Origin: Actinomycetes bacterium
GTDB taxonomy: Bacteria; Actinomycetota; Acidimicrobiia; Acidimicrobiales; RAAP-2
Assembly (NCBI GenBank): GCA_021795095.1
Contig: JAJYPU010000027.1
Location: forward strand, 1 to 16,834
DNA length: 16,834 nucleotides
Direction: 5' to 3'
Below the pieces are notes generated by a model that worked only from the letters and a program-made list of their open reading frames with translations, had not been told where the DNA came from and made no database searches. Shown here in pieces: positions 1 through 8,546 of the stretch (positions within the stretch are counted from its first letter, which is position 1; each line of letters starts with the position of its first letter). Made by a program: the position numbers and the translations under genes.

Positions 1-46
1 CCCGACTGGTGGAACAGCAGCGGTCCGTGCTGGTCCACCAGTCGGG
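1..46. repeat. Long inverted repeat inside DUF779 coding sequence
   Basis: CCCGACTGGTGGA at 1-13 is the exact reverse complement of TCCACCAGTCGGG at 34-46. Inside it, CAGCA (15-19) pairs with TGCTG (28-32), separated from the outer stem by one A/G mismatch (14/33). The total is 18 pairs in 46 nt with an 8-nt loop. The arms may extend past the window edge. It falls in the 5' coding part of the second gene of the dehydrogenase operon. Codons of conserved residues make up part of it, so chance is possible. Confidence 0.6.
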
Positions 47-98
47 CGACGAGTGCCGCCGCCTCGTCGGTGATGTCGACGCGACGAAGTTCGTTCAT
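1..98 (-). CDS. DUF779 family protein, 5' part only (runs off the window)
   Basis: The reverse strand from ATG at 98 gives 32 codons before the window edge. The visible stretch DQHGPLLFHQSG matches the start of the conserved core of DUF779, small proteins that very often sit directly behind AcoD/ExaC-type aldehyde dehydrogenases. The gene follows the dehydrogenase stop after only 2 nt, so the two are almost certainly cotranscribed and perhaps translationally coupled. There is no strong Shine-Dalgarno next to the ATG; an AGGG lies about 13 nt upstream within the dehydrogenase 3' end. The biochemical role of DUF779 is not established; a part in aldehyde oxidation is inferred from this gene pairing. 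The cysteine-containing remainder expected for the family lies outside the window. The same bases can fold into a long hairpin, listed separately. Confidence 0.8.
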   Translation of the reverse strand, partial: MNELRRVDITDEAAALVARLVDQHGPLLFHQS

Positions 99-100
99 GG

Positions 101-1618
<1,518 letters not shown>

Positions 1619-1640
1619 GATCCCCCCAAATTTCTTACCT

Positions 1641-1652
1641 GGCGCGTGCGCC
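1641..1652. promoter_or_regulatory. Inverted repeat GGCGC-GT-GCGCC in divergent promoter
   Basis: Perfect 5-bp arms with a 2-bp spacer, 22-33 bp upstream of the dehydrogenase ATG and so close to its expected core promoter. It could be a repressor or activator site, or a chance GC palindrome in a GC-rich genome. Confidence 0.3.
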
Positions 1653-1660
1653 GAACATCG

Positions 1661-1677
1661 GTTGCGCGTCTCGCAAC
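1661..1677. promoter_or_regulatory. Candidate operator GTTGCG-N5-CGCAAC between aldehyde dehydrogenase and its regulator
   Basis: GTTGCG (1661-1666) and CGCAAC (1672-1677) are perfect reverse complements with a 5-bp spacer. A further CGCAAC half-site lies at 1759-1764. All are inside the intergenic region shared by the divergent dehydrogenase and GAF regulator genes, the expected place for the regulator to bind. The link to that regulator is inference. Confidence 0.45.
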
Positions 1678-1793
1678 GGGCGAATGGTAGGGGCGATGGG
1701 GTTGGGAAAAGGTTGGCGCCGGGGGCCCTATCGCGAGCGCCAGTCGCGCGGTATCGTTCGCAACAGGCGGGGTTCGTCGATGGGGGCTGGGAC

Positions 1794-3011
1794 GTGAATC
1801 GCGAATTGAAGGAGCGTCGAGGCGACGCCGAGGCGCTCTGGCGCTACGTCGTGGGGGCGCACGGCTCGACGAGCGCGGCGCGCCCGGAGGTCTTCGCCTC
1901 CTGGCAGCGATCGGCGCAGGCGGTGCCGGTGGACCTCGCGCTCGCGCCGATGGTCGACCCGGCGACGGCGACCGCCCAGTTCGCCGAGTCGCGGCTTGGC
2001 CGTGCGAGTCGGGTGATCCTGGACGATCTGCGTGACGTCACCGCCGACGGTGACCTGGTCGCTGCGCTCACCGACGAGACGGTGACCATCACCTGGCTGG
2101 CGGGGGGTCGACGGATGCGCCGCAACGCCGACGCCGTTAATTTCGCTCTCGGCGGATGCTGGAGTGAGAAGTCCGTGGGGACCAACGCGCTCGCGCTCGC
2201 CCACGAGCTGGGCCGACCGGCGACGGTCTTCTCGGCCGAACACTACGCCCCGATGGTGCACGACTGGGTCTGCTATTCGGCCCCGATCATTGACCCACTC
2301 GACGGTCACTCGCTCGGGGTCATCGACGTCTCGTCGCTGTGGAGCAAGTTCAACCCCTCGTTGCTGACGATGGTGCGAGCCCTGGCGCGCAACGTCGAGT
2401 ACGAGTTGGCCCGCGACCCGATGGCCGCGGTCGTCGTGGACTCGCCCGAGTCGCGCGGGGACCTCGTGCTGCGCGTGCTCGGTTCGCCGTCGGTGTTGGT
2501 GAACGGCCGGCCCGTCCGGGTCAGCCCGAGGCAGCTCGAGCTGCTCGCGGTGCTCGCCATGCACGACGAGGGACTCACGCTGGATGAACTGACGGCGTTG
2601 GTCTACGGTGACCAACCGATCAGTCTTACGACAGTGAAGGCCGAGTTGTCACACCTTCGCCAACTGATCGGCGAGGTCATCGCGTCGCGGCCCTACCGGC
2701 TCACCGGACGCGTCGACGCCGATCACGTGCGGGTGCTGCGGGCCCTCGCGAGTGGTGACCTCAACGCCGCCGTCGAGCTCTACCGCGGTTCACTGCTCGT
2801 GAGTTCGGAGAGCCCCGAGATCGCCTCGTGGCGCCACCAGATCGACGTGGCCATCCGCAACGCGGTGACCCGGTCGAAGAACCCCGAGCTGCTCTACCGG
2901 CTCAGTGCGTGCTGTCCCGACGACGGCGACGTCGCGGAGCTCGCGCTCGCACTGATGGCCCCCGACGACGTGCGTCGTGGTGTGGTCGCGGGGCGTCGCG
3001 CCCGCTACTAG
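1794..3011 (+). CDS. AcoR-like GAF-domain transcriptional regulator with C-terminal winged-helix domain
   Basis: 405 residues from GTG at 1794; longer in-frame starts exist but would overlap the divergent promoter and lack similarity to the family. Residues about 30-205 resemble the N-terminal sensor of AcoR-type regulators: VFASWQRS at the start, then [15 protein letters not shown] and CYSAPIIDP, ending in GVIDVS of a GAF fold. There is no AAA+ sigma-54 activation domain. Instead residues about 225-305 ([19 protein letters not shown], then [13 protein letters not shown] and [12 protein letters not shown]) look like an OmpR/SARP-type winged helix that would bind DNA. A helical tail follows. 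Divergence from the aldehyde dehydrogenase makes this its likely regulator, with the GAF domain sensing an aldehyde, alcohol or other small molecule (inference). Similar GAF-plus-winged-helix proteins occur in actinobacteria. No strong ribosome binding site is seen. Confidence 0.8.
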   Translation: MNRELKERRGDAEALWRYVVGAHGSTSAARPEVFASWQRSAQAVPVDLALAPMVDPATATAQFAESRLGRASRVILDDLRDVTADGDLVAALTDETVTITWLAGGRRMRRNADAVNFALGGCWSEKSVGTNALALAHELGRPATVFSAEHYAPMVHDWVCYSAPIIDPLDGHSLGVIDVSSLWSKFNPSLLTMVRALARNVEYELARDPMAAVVVDSPESRGDLVLRVLGSPSVLVNGRPVRVSPRQLELLAVLAMHDEGLTLDELTALVYGDQPISLTTVKAELSHLRQLIGEVIASRPYRLTGRVDADHVRVLRALASGDLNAAVELYRGSLLVSSESPEIASWRHQIDVAIRNAVTRSKNPELLYRLSACCPDDGDVAELALALMAPDDVRRGVVAGRRARY

Positions 3012-3040
3012 CGAGGACCAACGCCCCTTGGCGGCTTGGC

Positions 3041-3046
3041 TAGCCT
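3041..3046 (+). promoter_or_regulatory. Possible -10 element TAGCCT upstream of acyl-CoA dehydrogenase
   Basis: Fits the actinobacterial TANNNT pattern in the 73-bp gap after the regulator and would give a leader of roughly 30 nt. No convincing -35 hexamer was found, so this is weak. Confidence 0.3.
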
Positions 3047-3084
3047 ACGTTCGAGGTGGGCTTCGTCAACGAAGGGTGGTGGCA

Positions 3085-4320
3085 GTGCCGTACGCATTTT
3101 CCGATCGAGGTCTCGAGGTTCAAGAGTCGGTCCATCGATTCATCGAACACGTCATCGAGCCGAACGAGCAGACGTACTACGACCAGTTAGAGGAGCTCGG
3201 GATCGACGGCTACCCGCCGATCCTCGACCGCTTCAAGTCCCAGGCGCTCGAGCGCGGGCTGTGGAACCTGTTCCTGCCCCACCTCAACGCCGACAGTCCC
3301 GGGACGCCGCTGTCGAACCTCGACTACGCACCGATCTCCGAACAGCTGGGTCGCTACTCGTTCGCCTCCGAGGCCATGAACTGCAACGCCCCGGACACGG
3401 GCAACATGGAGATCTTGAACCTCTACGGTTCTGAGCGCGTGAAGGCCGAGTGGCTAGCCCCCCTGCTCGCGGGCGAGATCCGTAGCGCCTTCTCCATGAC
3501 CGAACCCGACGTCGCGTCCTCGGACGCGACGAACATCGGCCTGTCGATCGAACGCGACGGCGACGAGTACGTGTTGAACGGGCGCAAGTGGTTCTCGAGC
3601 GGGGCGCGCTCGCCGCGCTGCAAGGTGCTCATCGTGATGGGTAAGACCGATCCGTCCGCTCCCCGTCACCGCCAGCAGTCGATGATCGTGGTTCCCCGCG
3701 ACACCCCCGGTGTCGAGATCGGTGTCGAGCCCCACGTCTTCGGATACGACGAGCGCGGTGGTCACCCCGAGGTCATCTATCGCAACGTCCACGTACCCGT
3801 GGACTACCTGCTCGGCGAGGAAGGCGGCGGCTTCGCGATCGCCCAGGCCCGCCTCGGGCCGGGACGGATCCATCACTGCATGCGCACGATCGGCGTCGCC
3901 GAGCGGGCACTCGAGCTGATGGTGAGTCGATCGCTCGAGCGTCAGACCTTCGGGACGAGCCTCGCTCACAAGGGACTCATCCAGGACTGGATCGCCGAGT
4001 CGCGCATCGAGATCGACATGGCGCGCGAGTACGTGCTGCACACGGCGCACCTCATGGACACGGTGGGTAACAAGGGTGCAGCGGCCGAGATCGCCGGCAT
4101 CAAGGTAGCCGTGCCGAACATGGCGCTCAGGGTCATCGATCGGGCGATCCAGGTGCACGGCGCCGCGGGTGTGACCCAGTTCACGCCGCTCGCGCACATG
4201 TACGCGGGAATCCGGACGCTGCGCATCGCTGACGGCCCCGACGAGGTTCACAAGATGACGATCGCGCGCCGCGAGATCCGCAAGCACAGCCGCGACTTCC
4301 ACATCGGCCCCACTCAGTGA
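3085..4320 (+). CDS. Acyl-CoA dehydrogenase, ACAD10/ACAD11-like subfamily
   Basis: Predicted cytoplasmic FAD flavoprotein of 411 residues that oxidises an acyl-CoA to the 2-enoyl-CoA. Start chosen at GTG 3085, with GAAGG at 3071-3075, 9 nt upstream; longer in-frame starts reach into the regulator gene and add unrelated sequence. Family markers in order: NCNAPDTGNMEIL, FSMTEPDVASSDATN (flavin/substrate loop), GRKWFSSGA, QQSMIVVP, GPGRIHHCMRTIG, IQVHGAAGV and the C-terminal ADGPDEVHKMTIAR. This pattern is that of the dehydrogenase part of ACAD10/11. Those proteins carry a fused aminoglycoside-kinase-like domain in animals and act on 4-hydroxyacyl-CoAs with it; no such kinase gene is in this window. 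Where many paralogues have the catalytic Glu of a YEGT motif this protein has ADGPDE, usual for its subfamily. It converges on nnrD with 7 nt between stops. Confidence 0.9.
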   Translation: MPYAFSDRGLEVQESVHRFIEHVIEPNEQTYYDQLEELGIDGYPPILDRFKSQALERGLWNLFLPHLNADSPGTPLSNLDYAPISEQLGRYSFASEAMNCNAPDTGNMEILNLYGSERVKAEWLAPLLAGEIRSAFSMTEPDVASSDATNIGLSIERDGDEYVLNGRKWFSSGARSPRCKVLIVMGKTDPSAPRHRQQSMIVVPRDTPGVEIGVEPHVFGYDERGGHPEVIYRNVHVPVDYLLGEEGGGFAIAQARLGPGRIHHCMRTIGVAERALELMVSRSLERQTFGTSLAHKGLIQDWIAESRIEIDMAREYVLHTAHLMDTVGNKGAAAEIAGIKVAVPNMALRVIDRAIQVHGAAGVTQFTPLAHMYAGIRTLRIADGPDEVHKMTIARREIRKHSRDFHIGPTQ

Positions 4321-4323
4321 CGC

Positions 4324-4335
4324 CGCGCTAGCGCG
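4324..4335. repeat. 12-bp perfect palindrome at convergent stop region
   Basis: CGCGCTAGCGCG spans the 7-nt gap between the acyl-CoA dehydrogenase and nnrD and includes the nnrD stop codon. It has no loop and no T-tract, so it is not a typical intrinsic terminator. Confidence 0.35.
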
Positions 4336-5629
4336 CGCGCAGCACCTCGCCGATCGCGGCGGGCAGGTCTGACGAGCGGGCGTACCTCGACAGTCGAGAT
4401 CCCGCCGCCCCGTGCACGTACGCGCCGAGGGCAGCGGCGTCGAAGGGGTCGTGGCCGCGCGCGATGCTCGCACCCACGAGACCGGCGAGCACGTCACCGG
4501 TGCCGGCGGTCGCGAGCGCGCTGGTGCCGGACTGGATGACCCGTACGTGGCCGTCGGGACCCGCGACGACGGTGGTGGGCCCCTTCAGCAGCACGACGCA
4601 GCCGCTCGCGCGTGCGAGCGTGCGCGCTGCGTCGAGACGGTCGGCCGACGGACTCGAACCGACGAGTCGCTCGTACTCGCCGTCGTGGGGCGTGAGTACC
4701 CAGGGCTCGCCTCGTCGCACCGCCAGCACCGTTTCGTCCAGTCCGTCGGCGTCGAGCACGACCGGTACGCGGACCTCGGCGAGACGCGAGGCGAGCCACG
4801 CGACCGCGTCACGGCCGAGGCCGGGTCCGGCCACGACCGCGCGACTGCGCGCGTCGGGTGGGCCGTCAGTGCGAACCACTTCGCTCGCGATGGCGACGTG
4901 GCCCCCCAGCTCGCCGCGGGTCGAGAGTCGGATCATCGACGCGCCGCCCGCCAGCGCCCCCCGAGTCACCAGGTCCGCCGCGCCCGGCATCATCGTCGAG
5001 CCGGCGATCACGTCCACGGCGTGGTGCCATTTGTGGTCGGTGCGGTTCCAGCGCACGAAATCGGCGAGGTCGCTCGCCTCGAGCAGCCCGTCGCCGTCGT
5101 CACCCTCGATGCCGAGGGAAAAGATCCGTAGTTCGCCGACGTAGGCGGCGGCGTGCCCAGTGACGTGGGCCGGTTTGAGCGCACCGAGCGCAACGGTGAC
5201 GTGCGCCTTCATCGGCTGGCCGAGCACTTCGCCGGTGTCGGCGTCGACGCCCGAGGGCAGGTCGGCCGCGACCACGATGGTCGTCGGGGGTACGTGGGGC
5301 GCGCGGTAGGGCCGGGAGCACCCGAGGCCGAAGGCCGCGTCGATGACAAGGTCGAAACCCCGCAGGGCCGACGGCTGTTCGGCGACGTCGATGACGGTCA
5401 CGTGCGCGCCTCGTCGGCGCAACTGATCGGCGGCGACGCGTCCGTCGGCTCCGTTGAGCCCCGGGCCGGCCACCACCGCAACGCGCGCGCCGTAGGTGGA
5501 GTGCAGGTGCTCGCTCGCGACCAGCGCGATGGCCAGACCAGCGTCACGGACGAGGGCGTCGACCCCCCGGCGCGCCACCGCGCGCGCGTCGGCGCGTCGC
5601 ATCGCGGTGGTGGAGAGGATCGGGATCAT
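4328..5629 (-). CDS. nnrD: Bifunctional NAD(P)H-hydrate epimerase / ADP-dependent NAD(P)H-hydrate dehydratase
   Basis: A 433-residue metabolite-repair enzyme that epimerises and dehydrates damaged NAD(P)HX back to NAD(P)H. The N-terminal YjeF_N domain (about 1-195) shows GPGLNGADG at 55-63, VIDAAFGLG around D97 and LPSGVDADTG at 124-133. The C-terminal ribokinase-like dehydratase domain (about 198-433) shows IAGSTMMPGAADL, VLDADGL, LTPHDGE and ATAGTGDVLAG with the catalytic aspartate D379. It is slightly shorter than most fused enzymes (about 480-500). The usual GPGNNGGDG loop is changed to GPGLNGADG, which might weaken the epimerase half. It begins 6 nt after the YbjQ-family gene stop, so the two form an operon. 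Which nucleotide drives the dehydratase (ADP in bacteria) is known for the family, not visible here. Confidence 0.92.
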   Translation of the reverse strand: MIPILSTTAMRRADARAVARRGVDALVRDAGLAIALVASEHLHSTYGARVAVVAGPGLNGADGRVAADQLRRRGAHVTVIDVAEQPSALRGFDLVIDAAFGLGCSRPYRAPHVPPTTIVVAADLPSGVDADTGEVLGQPMKAHVTVALGALKPAHVTGHAAAYVGELRIFSLGIEGDDGDGLLEASDLADFVRWNRTDHKWHHAVDVIAGSTMMPGAADLVTRGALAGGASMIRLSTRGELGGHVAIASEVVRTDGPPDARSRAVVAGPGLGRDAVAWLASRLAEVRVPVVLDADGLDETVLAVRRGEPWVLTPHDGEYERLVGSSPSADRLDAARTLARASGCVVLLKGPTTVVAGPDGHVRVIQSGTSALATAGTGDVLAGLVGASIARGHDPFDAAALGAYVHGAAGSRLSRYARSSDLPAAIGEVLRAR

Positions 5630-5635
5630 GGTGGT

Positions 5636-5959
5636 TCAGTCGACGGGTTCGGCGACGACCGCCGTGCCGTAGGCCAGGATCTCCTGGTAGGTGTTGGCCA
5701 ACTCATTCGAGTCGTAGCGCATCGCGAGCACCGCGTTCGCACCGAGGGCCTGGGCGGCTTCGGACATGCGGTCGAGGGCCTCACCGCGGGACTGCTGGAG
5801 CTGTTGGGTGAGCCCGCGCAACTCGCCGCCGCCGATCGCCTTCAAGGCGGCGCCGATTTGAGCGCCGACGTTGCGCGTCCGCACCGTCAGTCCGTTCACC
5901 TCGCCGATCACCTCGGTGATCCGGTAGCCCGGCAGGTCGTTCGTCGTGACAATGAGCAC
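5636..5959 (-). CDS. YbjQ / UPF0145 family protein
   Basis: 107 residues, the normal size of this family, starting at GTG 5959. The start is set by a near-perfect ribosome binding site, AAGGAGGT (reverse complement of 5964-5971), 4 nt upstream, the strongest in the window; a longer in-frame ATG at 6001 would place this site inside the gene. Recognisable features are IVTTNDLPGYRI at the N-terminus, ALGANAVLAMRYDSNE and the conserved end YGTAVVAEPV. These form pentameric alpha/beta proteins sometimes called putative heavy-metal binding; function is not established. It lies 6 nt ahead of nnrD in the same direction and 95 bp from the divergent UPF0173 gene. The strong ribosome binding site suggests high translation relative to nnrD. 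Confidence 0.88.
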   Translation of the reverse strand: MLIVTTNDLPGYRITEVIGEVNGLTVRTRNVGAQIGAALKAIGGGELRGLTQQLQQSRGEALDRMSEAAQALGANAVLAMRYDSNELANTYQEILAYGTAVVAEPVD

Positions 5960-6054
5960 AGTTACCTCCTTCGTTGGCCATGGTAGGCCGGTGCGCGACA
6001 CCCCCGTAACCTCGCCCTATCGTGAGGACAGCGACCGAGAGTTGGAGGCGGAAG

Positions 6055-6825
6055 ATGGACGCGATGAGTGAGGAACTGATGGGCGCGGGGCAGGTCGGCG
6101 AGCCGGGGACGCTGACGTGGTTGGGGCACGCCACGGTACTGATGGTCACGTCGACGGGGACGCGGGTGGTCTTCGACCCGTGGTTCGAGAACCCGAAGAG
6201 CCCGGTGTCGATGGACGGCGTCGGGTCGGTGGACGTGATCGCGGTGACCCACGGCCACTTCGACCACATGGGCTCGGTGGTCCCCTTGGCGCTGGCCACG
6301 GGCGCCACGGTGGTGTGCGTGCCCGAGATGGCGGCCTATTTCGCGACCCAGGGTCTTGCCAACATCGTCGAGATGAACAAGGGCGGTACTGTGCGGGTCG
6401 CTGACATCGGGCTGACCATGGTCACCGCGGACCATTCCTGTGGCGTGGCGGCCGGCGAAGGTGTGGCCAACATCTATGGCGGGAACCCGGTCGGATTCAT
6501 CGCCCACCTGCCCGAGGGCAGTGGCGGGCCCGTGTACATGTCGGGCGACACCAACGTCTTCGGGGACATGGCATTGATCCGTGAGCTCTACGCACCCGAG
6601 ATCGCGCTGATGCCGATCGACGGTCACTACAACATGGGACCGCGCGAGGCGGCGTACGCAGTGATGCTGCTCGGCGTCTCGAGGTTCACGCCAATCCACT
6701 TCGGAACGTTCCCGCTGCTGGCGGGCACGCCCGAGGAAGTGGCACGATACCTCGTGGACCGCGAGGCGACCGCGCGTGTCGTCTCGGTCGAGCCTGGCGG
6801 TTCAGTACCCCTCGCGCGTCAGTAG
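6055..6825 (+). CDS. UPF0173-type metal-dependent hydrolase (metallo-beta-lactamase fold)
   Basis: 256 residues from ATG 6055, chosen because GGAGG at 6044-6048 stands 6 nt upstream; the in-frame GTG at 6022 has none. The protein has the metallo-beta-lactamase signature THGHFDHMG (H66, H68, D70, H71), the N-terminal WLGHATVLM strand, a third-ligand histidine in TADHS, an aspartate in YMSGDTNVFGD and a late PIHFGTFPLL histidine, all as in UPF0173 (YtkL-like) hydrolases. It should bind two divalent metals in the cytoplasm; substrate is unknown for the family. It is a single-gene unit, divergent from the ybjQ-nnrD pair and ending 1 nt before the stop of the opposing membrane-protein gene. Confidence 0.9.
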   Translation: MDAMSEELMGAGQVGEPGTLTWLGHATVLMVTSTGTRVVFDPWFENPKSPVSMDGVGSVDVIAVTHGHFDHMGSVVPLALATGATVVCVPEMAAYFATQGLANIVEMNKGGTVRVADIGLTMVTADHSCGVAAGEGVANIYGGNPVGFIAHLPEGSGGPVYMSGDTNVFGDMALIRELYAPEIALMPIDGHYNMGPREAAYAVMLLGVSRFTPIHFGTFPLLAGTPEEVARYLVDREATARVVSVEPGGSVPLARQ

Positions 6826-6826
6826 C

Positions 6827-7492
6827 TCAGCCGAAGAAGCTGGCGCGCCAGTTCGCGGCGTAGGGAAGGACGGCGAACGCGGCGATCACGCCGACGGTCA
6901 GCGCCGCGGCGAGCGCCCACTGACGAGACGACGCGCCGTTGACCTGGCGTCGCGTATAGGGGATGAAGTCGCGCGGTGCGAATCGAGCGGTCTCGACGAG
7001 GTGCCCGAGGACGTGAATGGCCATCGCCGCGAACCACAGGACGAACGACGCCCGGTGAATCGTGAACAGTTGCGGACGCCACGAGGTGGGCGCTCCGACG
7101 ACCAGCCCGACACCCGAGGCGAGCAACACCACCGTGAGTACCACGATGACGGGGCCGAGGATCCGCAGGAGCGGGGCAGGTGGACCCTTGCGCCGGTACT
7201 CGCGATGGCCCATGTAGTACCGGACCATCCGCCACGAGGTCGACCCGATCTTGAGCAGTACCGGCGGGATCAGTAGGACCCCGATGACGATGTGCGGGGT
7301 GAGCAGCGACCCGATGCTGACGATCGTGAGACCTTCGAGGAAGAGCAGCACGAGCAGGACCGCGCCCAACGAACTCGTCAGTCGGGTGTTGCCTTCGACG
7401 CCGGGGCGACGCGAACGAGTGCGCGTGCCACGTTCGGGGGTCGTGCGCGAGCGCTCGCGGGGCCGTGCGTGAAGAGGGGTTCGTCGTGCCAT
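6827..7492 (-). CDS. Multi-pass membrane protein with conserved histidines, possible b-type cytochrome
   Basis: 221 residues from ATG 7492; in-frame ATGs further up would add an arginine-rich extension without a clear ribosome binding site, so the start is uncertain. A basic N-terminal tail (about 1-38, many Arg) is followed by about five hydrophobic segments near 39-60, 64-82, 110-133, 146-166 and 191-211. Histidines H67, H146, H160 and H164 lie in or at the edges of the helices, and the loop WRMVRYYMGHREYRRKGPPAP connects helices 2 and 3. The layout recalls small b-type cytochromes or ferric-reductase-like membrane proteins; heme binding is inference. Similar proteins of unknown function occur in actinobacteria. 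The gene is alone, convergent with the UPF0173 gene and divergent from the hydrolase across 155 bp. Confidence 0.7.
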   Translation of the reverse strand: MARRTPLHARPRERSRTTPERGTRTRSRRPGVEGNTRLTSSLGAVLLVLLFLEGLTIVSIGSLLTPHIVIGVLLIPPVLLKIGSTSWRMVRYYMGHREYRRKGPPAPLLRILGPVIVVLTVVLLASGVGLVVGAPTSWRPQLFTIHRASFVLWFAAMAIHVLGHLVETARFAPRDFIPYTRRQVNGASSRQWALAAALTVGVIAAFAVLPYAANWRASFFG

Positions 7493-7536
7493 GGTGGAGC
7501 GGTGCCTCGTGTCGTCGAGCATCGAAAACGTGCACT

Positions 7537-7558
7537 GCAACGCTACCAACGTCGTTGC
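7537..7558. promoter_or_regulatory. Inverted repeat GCAACG-N10-CGTTGC in divergent promoter region
   Basis: GCAACG (7537-7542) pairs with CGTTGC (7553-7558). A nested CAACG-T-CGTTG (7547-7557) shares the right arm. It lies between the divergent membrane-protein and hydrolase genes. This is a possible operator; the binding protein is unknown. Confidence 0.35.
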
Positions 7559-7635
7559 GGGGGAACGACGCCACAACATAATGACTCGCTAAAAATCACT
7601 CGGACCATCGGCTTAGTGCAGTGTGACCAGTCGGA

Positions 7636-7641
7636 TAAGGT
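7636..7641 (+). promoter_or_regulatory. -10 element TAAGGT placed for a leaderless transcript of the hydrolase gene
   Basis: TAAGGT is followed by exactly 6 nt and then the ATG at 7648. In actinobacteria this spacing puts the transcription start at the A of the ATG. No good -35 hexamer is seen. The AAGG could alternatively serve as a weak ribosome binding site. Confidence 0.4.
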
Positions 7642-7647
7642 CGCCAC

Positions 7648-8544
7648 ATGATCCTCGAGCCGTCACGCACTGGCACCGTCGACTTCGGTCCCTACGAGAC
7701 CTGGTACCGGGTCACGGGCGACCTCGAGGGAGGACAGGTCCCCCTCGTGGTCCTGCACGGCGGACCTGGCGCGGCGCACAACTACCTCCTCGAGATCGCC
7801 AGTCTCGCCTCGACTGGACGGCCGGTGATCCACTACGACCAGCTCGGTTGTGGCAACTCGACCCACCTCAGGGATCGAGGGGCCGAATTCTGGACCGTCG
7901 AGCGCTTCCTCGAGGAGTTAACGAACCTGCTGGACAAACTCGACGTGGGACCCCACCACCTGCTCGGCCAGTCGTGGGGCGGCATGCTCGGTGCCGAGTA
8001 CGCCGTCACGCGACCCTCCGGGCTCCAGTCACTGGTGATCAGCAACTCGCCGGCCTCGATGGACCTCTGGGTCGCCGAGGCGAACCGGCTCCGCCAAGAC
8101 CTCCCCGACGACGCGCGTGAAGCCCTCGATCGCCACGAGGCGAACGGCACGACCGATGACCCGGCGTACCTCGCGGCGACCCAGGTGTTCTACGACCGCC
8201 ACGTCTGTCGGGTGCTGCCCAACCCGCCAGAGGTTGTCGCCACCATGACCCAACTCAACGAGGACCCCACCGTCTATCACACGATGAACGGACCCAATGA
8301 GTTCTACTGCATCGGCAGCCTGCGCACGTGGTCGATCATCGAACGGCTGGGCTCGATCGTCGCACCGACGCTGCTTATCTCGGGGCGACATGATGAGGCG
8401 ACTCCGGTGACGGTTCAGCCCTTCTACGACCGCATCGCCGACGTACGCTGGACAGTCTTTGAGGAGTCGAGTCACATGCCGTTCGTCGAGGAGCCCGATC
8501 GCTATCGCGACGTGGTGGGCGCCTTCCTCGCCGAGCACGAGTAG
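7648..8544 (+). CDS. Alpha/beta hydrolase, proline iminopeptidase / amino acid amidase-like
   Basis: 298 residues, normal for the proline iminopeptidase family (peptidase S33). The catalytic apparatus is complete: oxyanion-hole HGGPG (37-41), YDQLGCG (63-69), nucleophile elbow GQSWGG with S109, acid D249 in SGRHDEATP and base H276 in ESSHMPFVEEP. Proteins of this type release N-terminal proline or hydrolyse amino acid amides in the cytoplasm; which of these applies cannot be told. There is no signal peptide. The gene begins 6 nt after a -10-like TAAGGT and may be leaderless. The PfkB kinase ORF starts 2 nt after its stop, so the two are likely cotranscribed, although no pathway link is obvious. 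Confidence 0.9.
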   Translation: MILEPSRTGTVDFGPYETWYRVTGDLEGGQVPLVVLHGGPGAAHNYLLEIASLASTGRPVIHYDQLGCGNSTHLRDRGAEFWTVERFLEELTNLLDKLDVGPHHLLGQSWGGMLGAEYAVTRPSGLQSLVISNSPASMDLWVAEANRLRQDLPDDAREALDRHEANGTTDDPAYLAATQVFYDRHVCRVLPNPPEVVATMTQLNEDPTVYHTMNGPNEFYCIGSLRTWSIIERLGSIVAPTLLISGRHDEATPVTVQPFYDRIADVRWTVFEESSHMPFVEEPDRYRDVVGAFLAEHE

Positions 8545-8546
8545 AC

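Noticed and set aside
3454..4497. A 347-codon minus-strand frame across the acyl-CoA dehydrogenase and the end of nnrD
   Set aside because: Composition and lack of motifs indicate a shadow frame.
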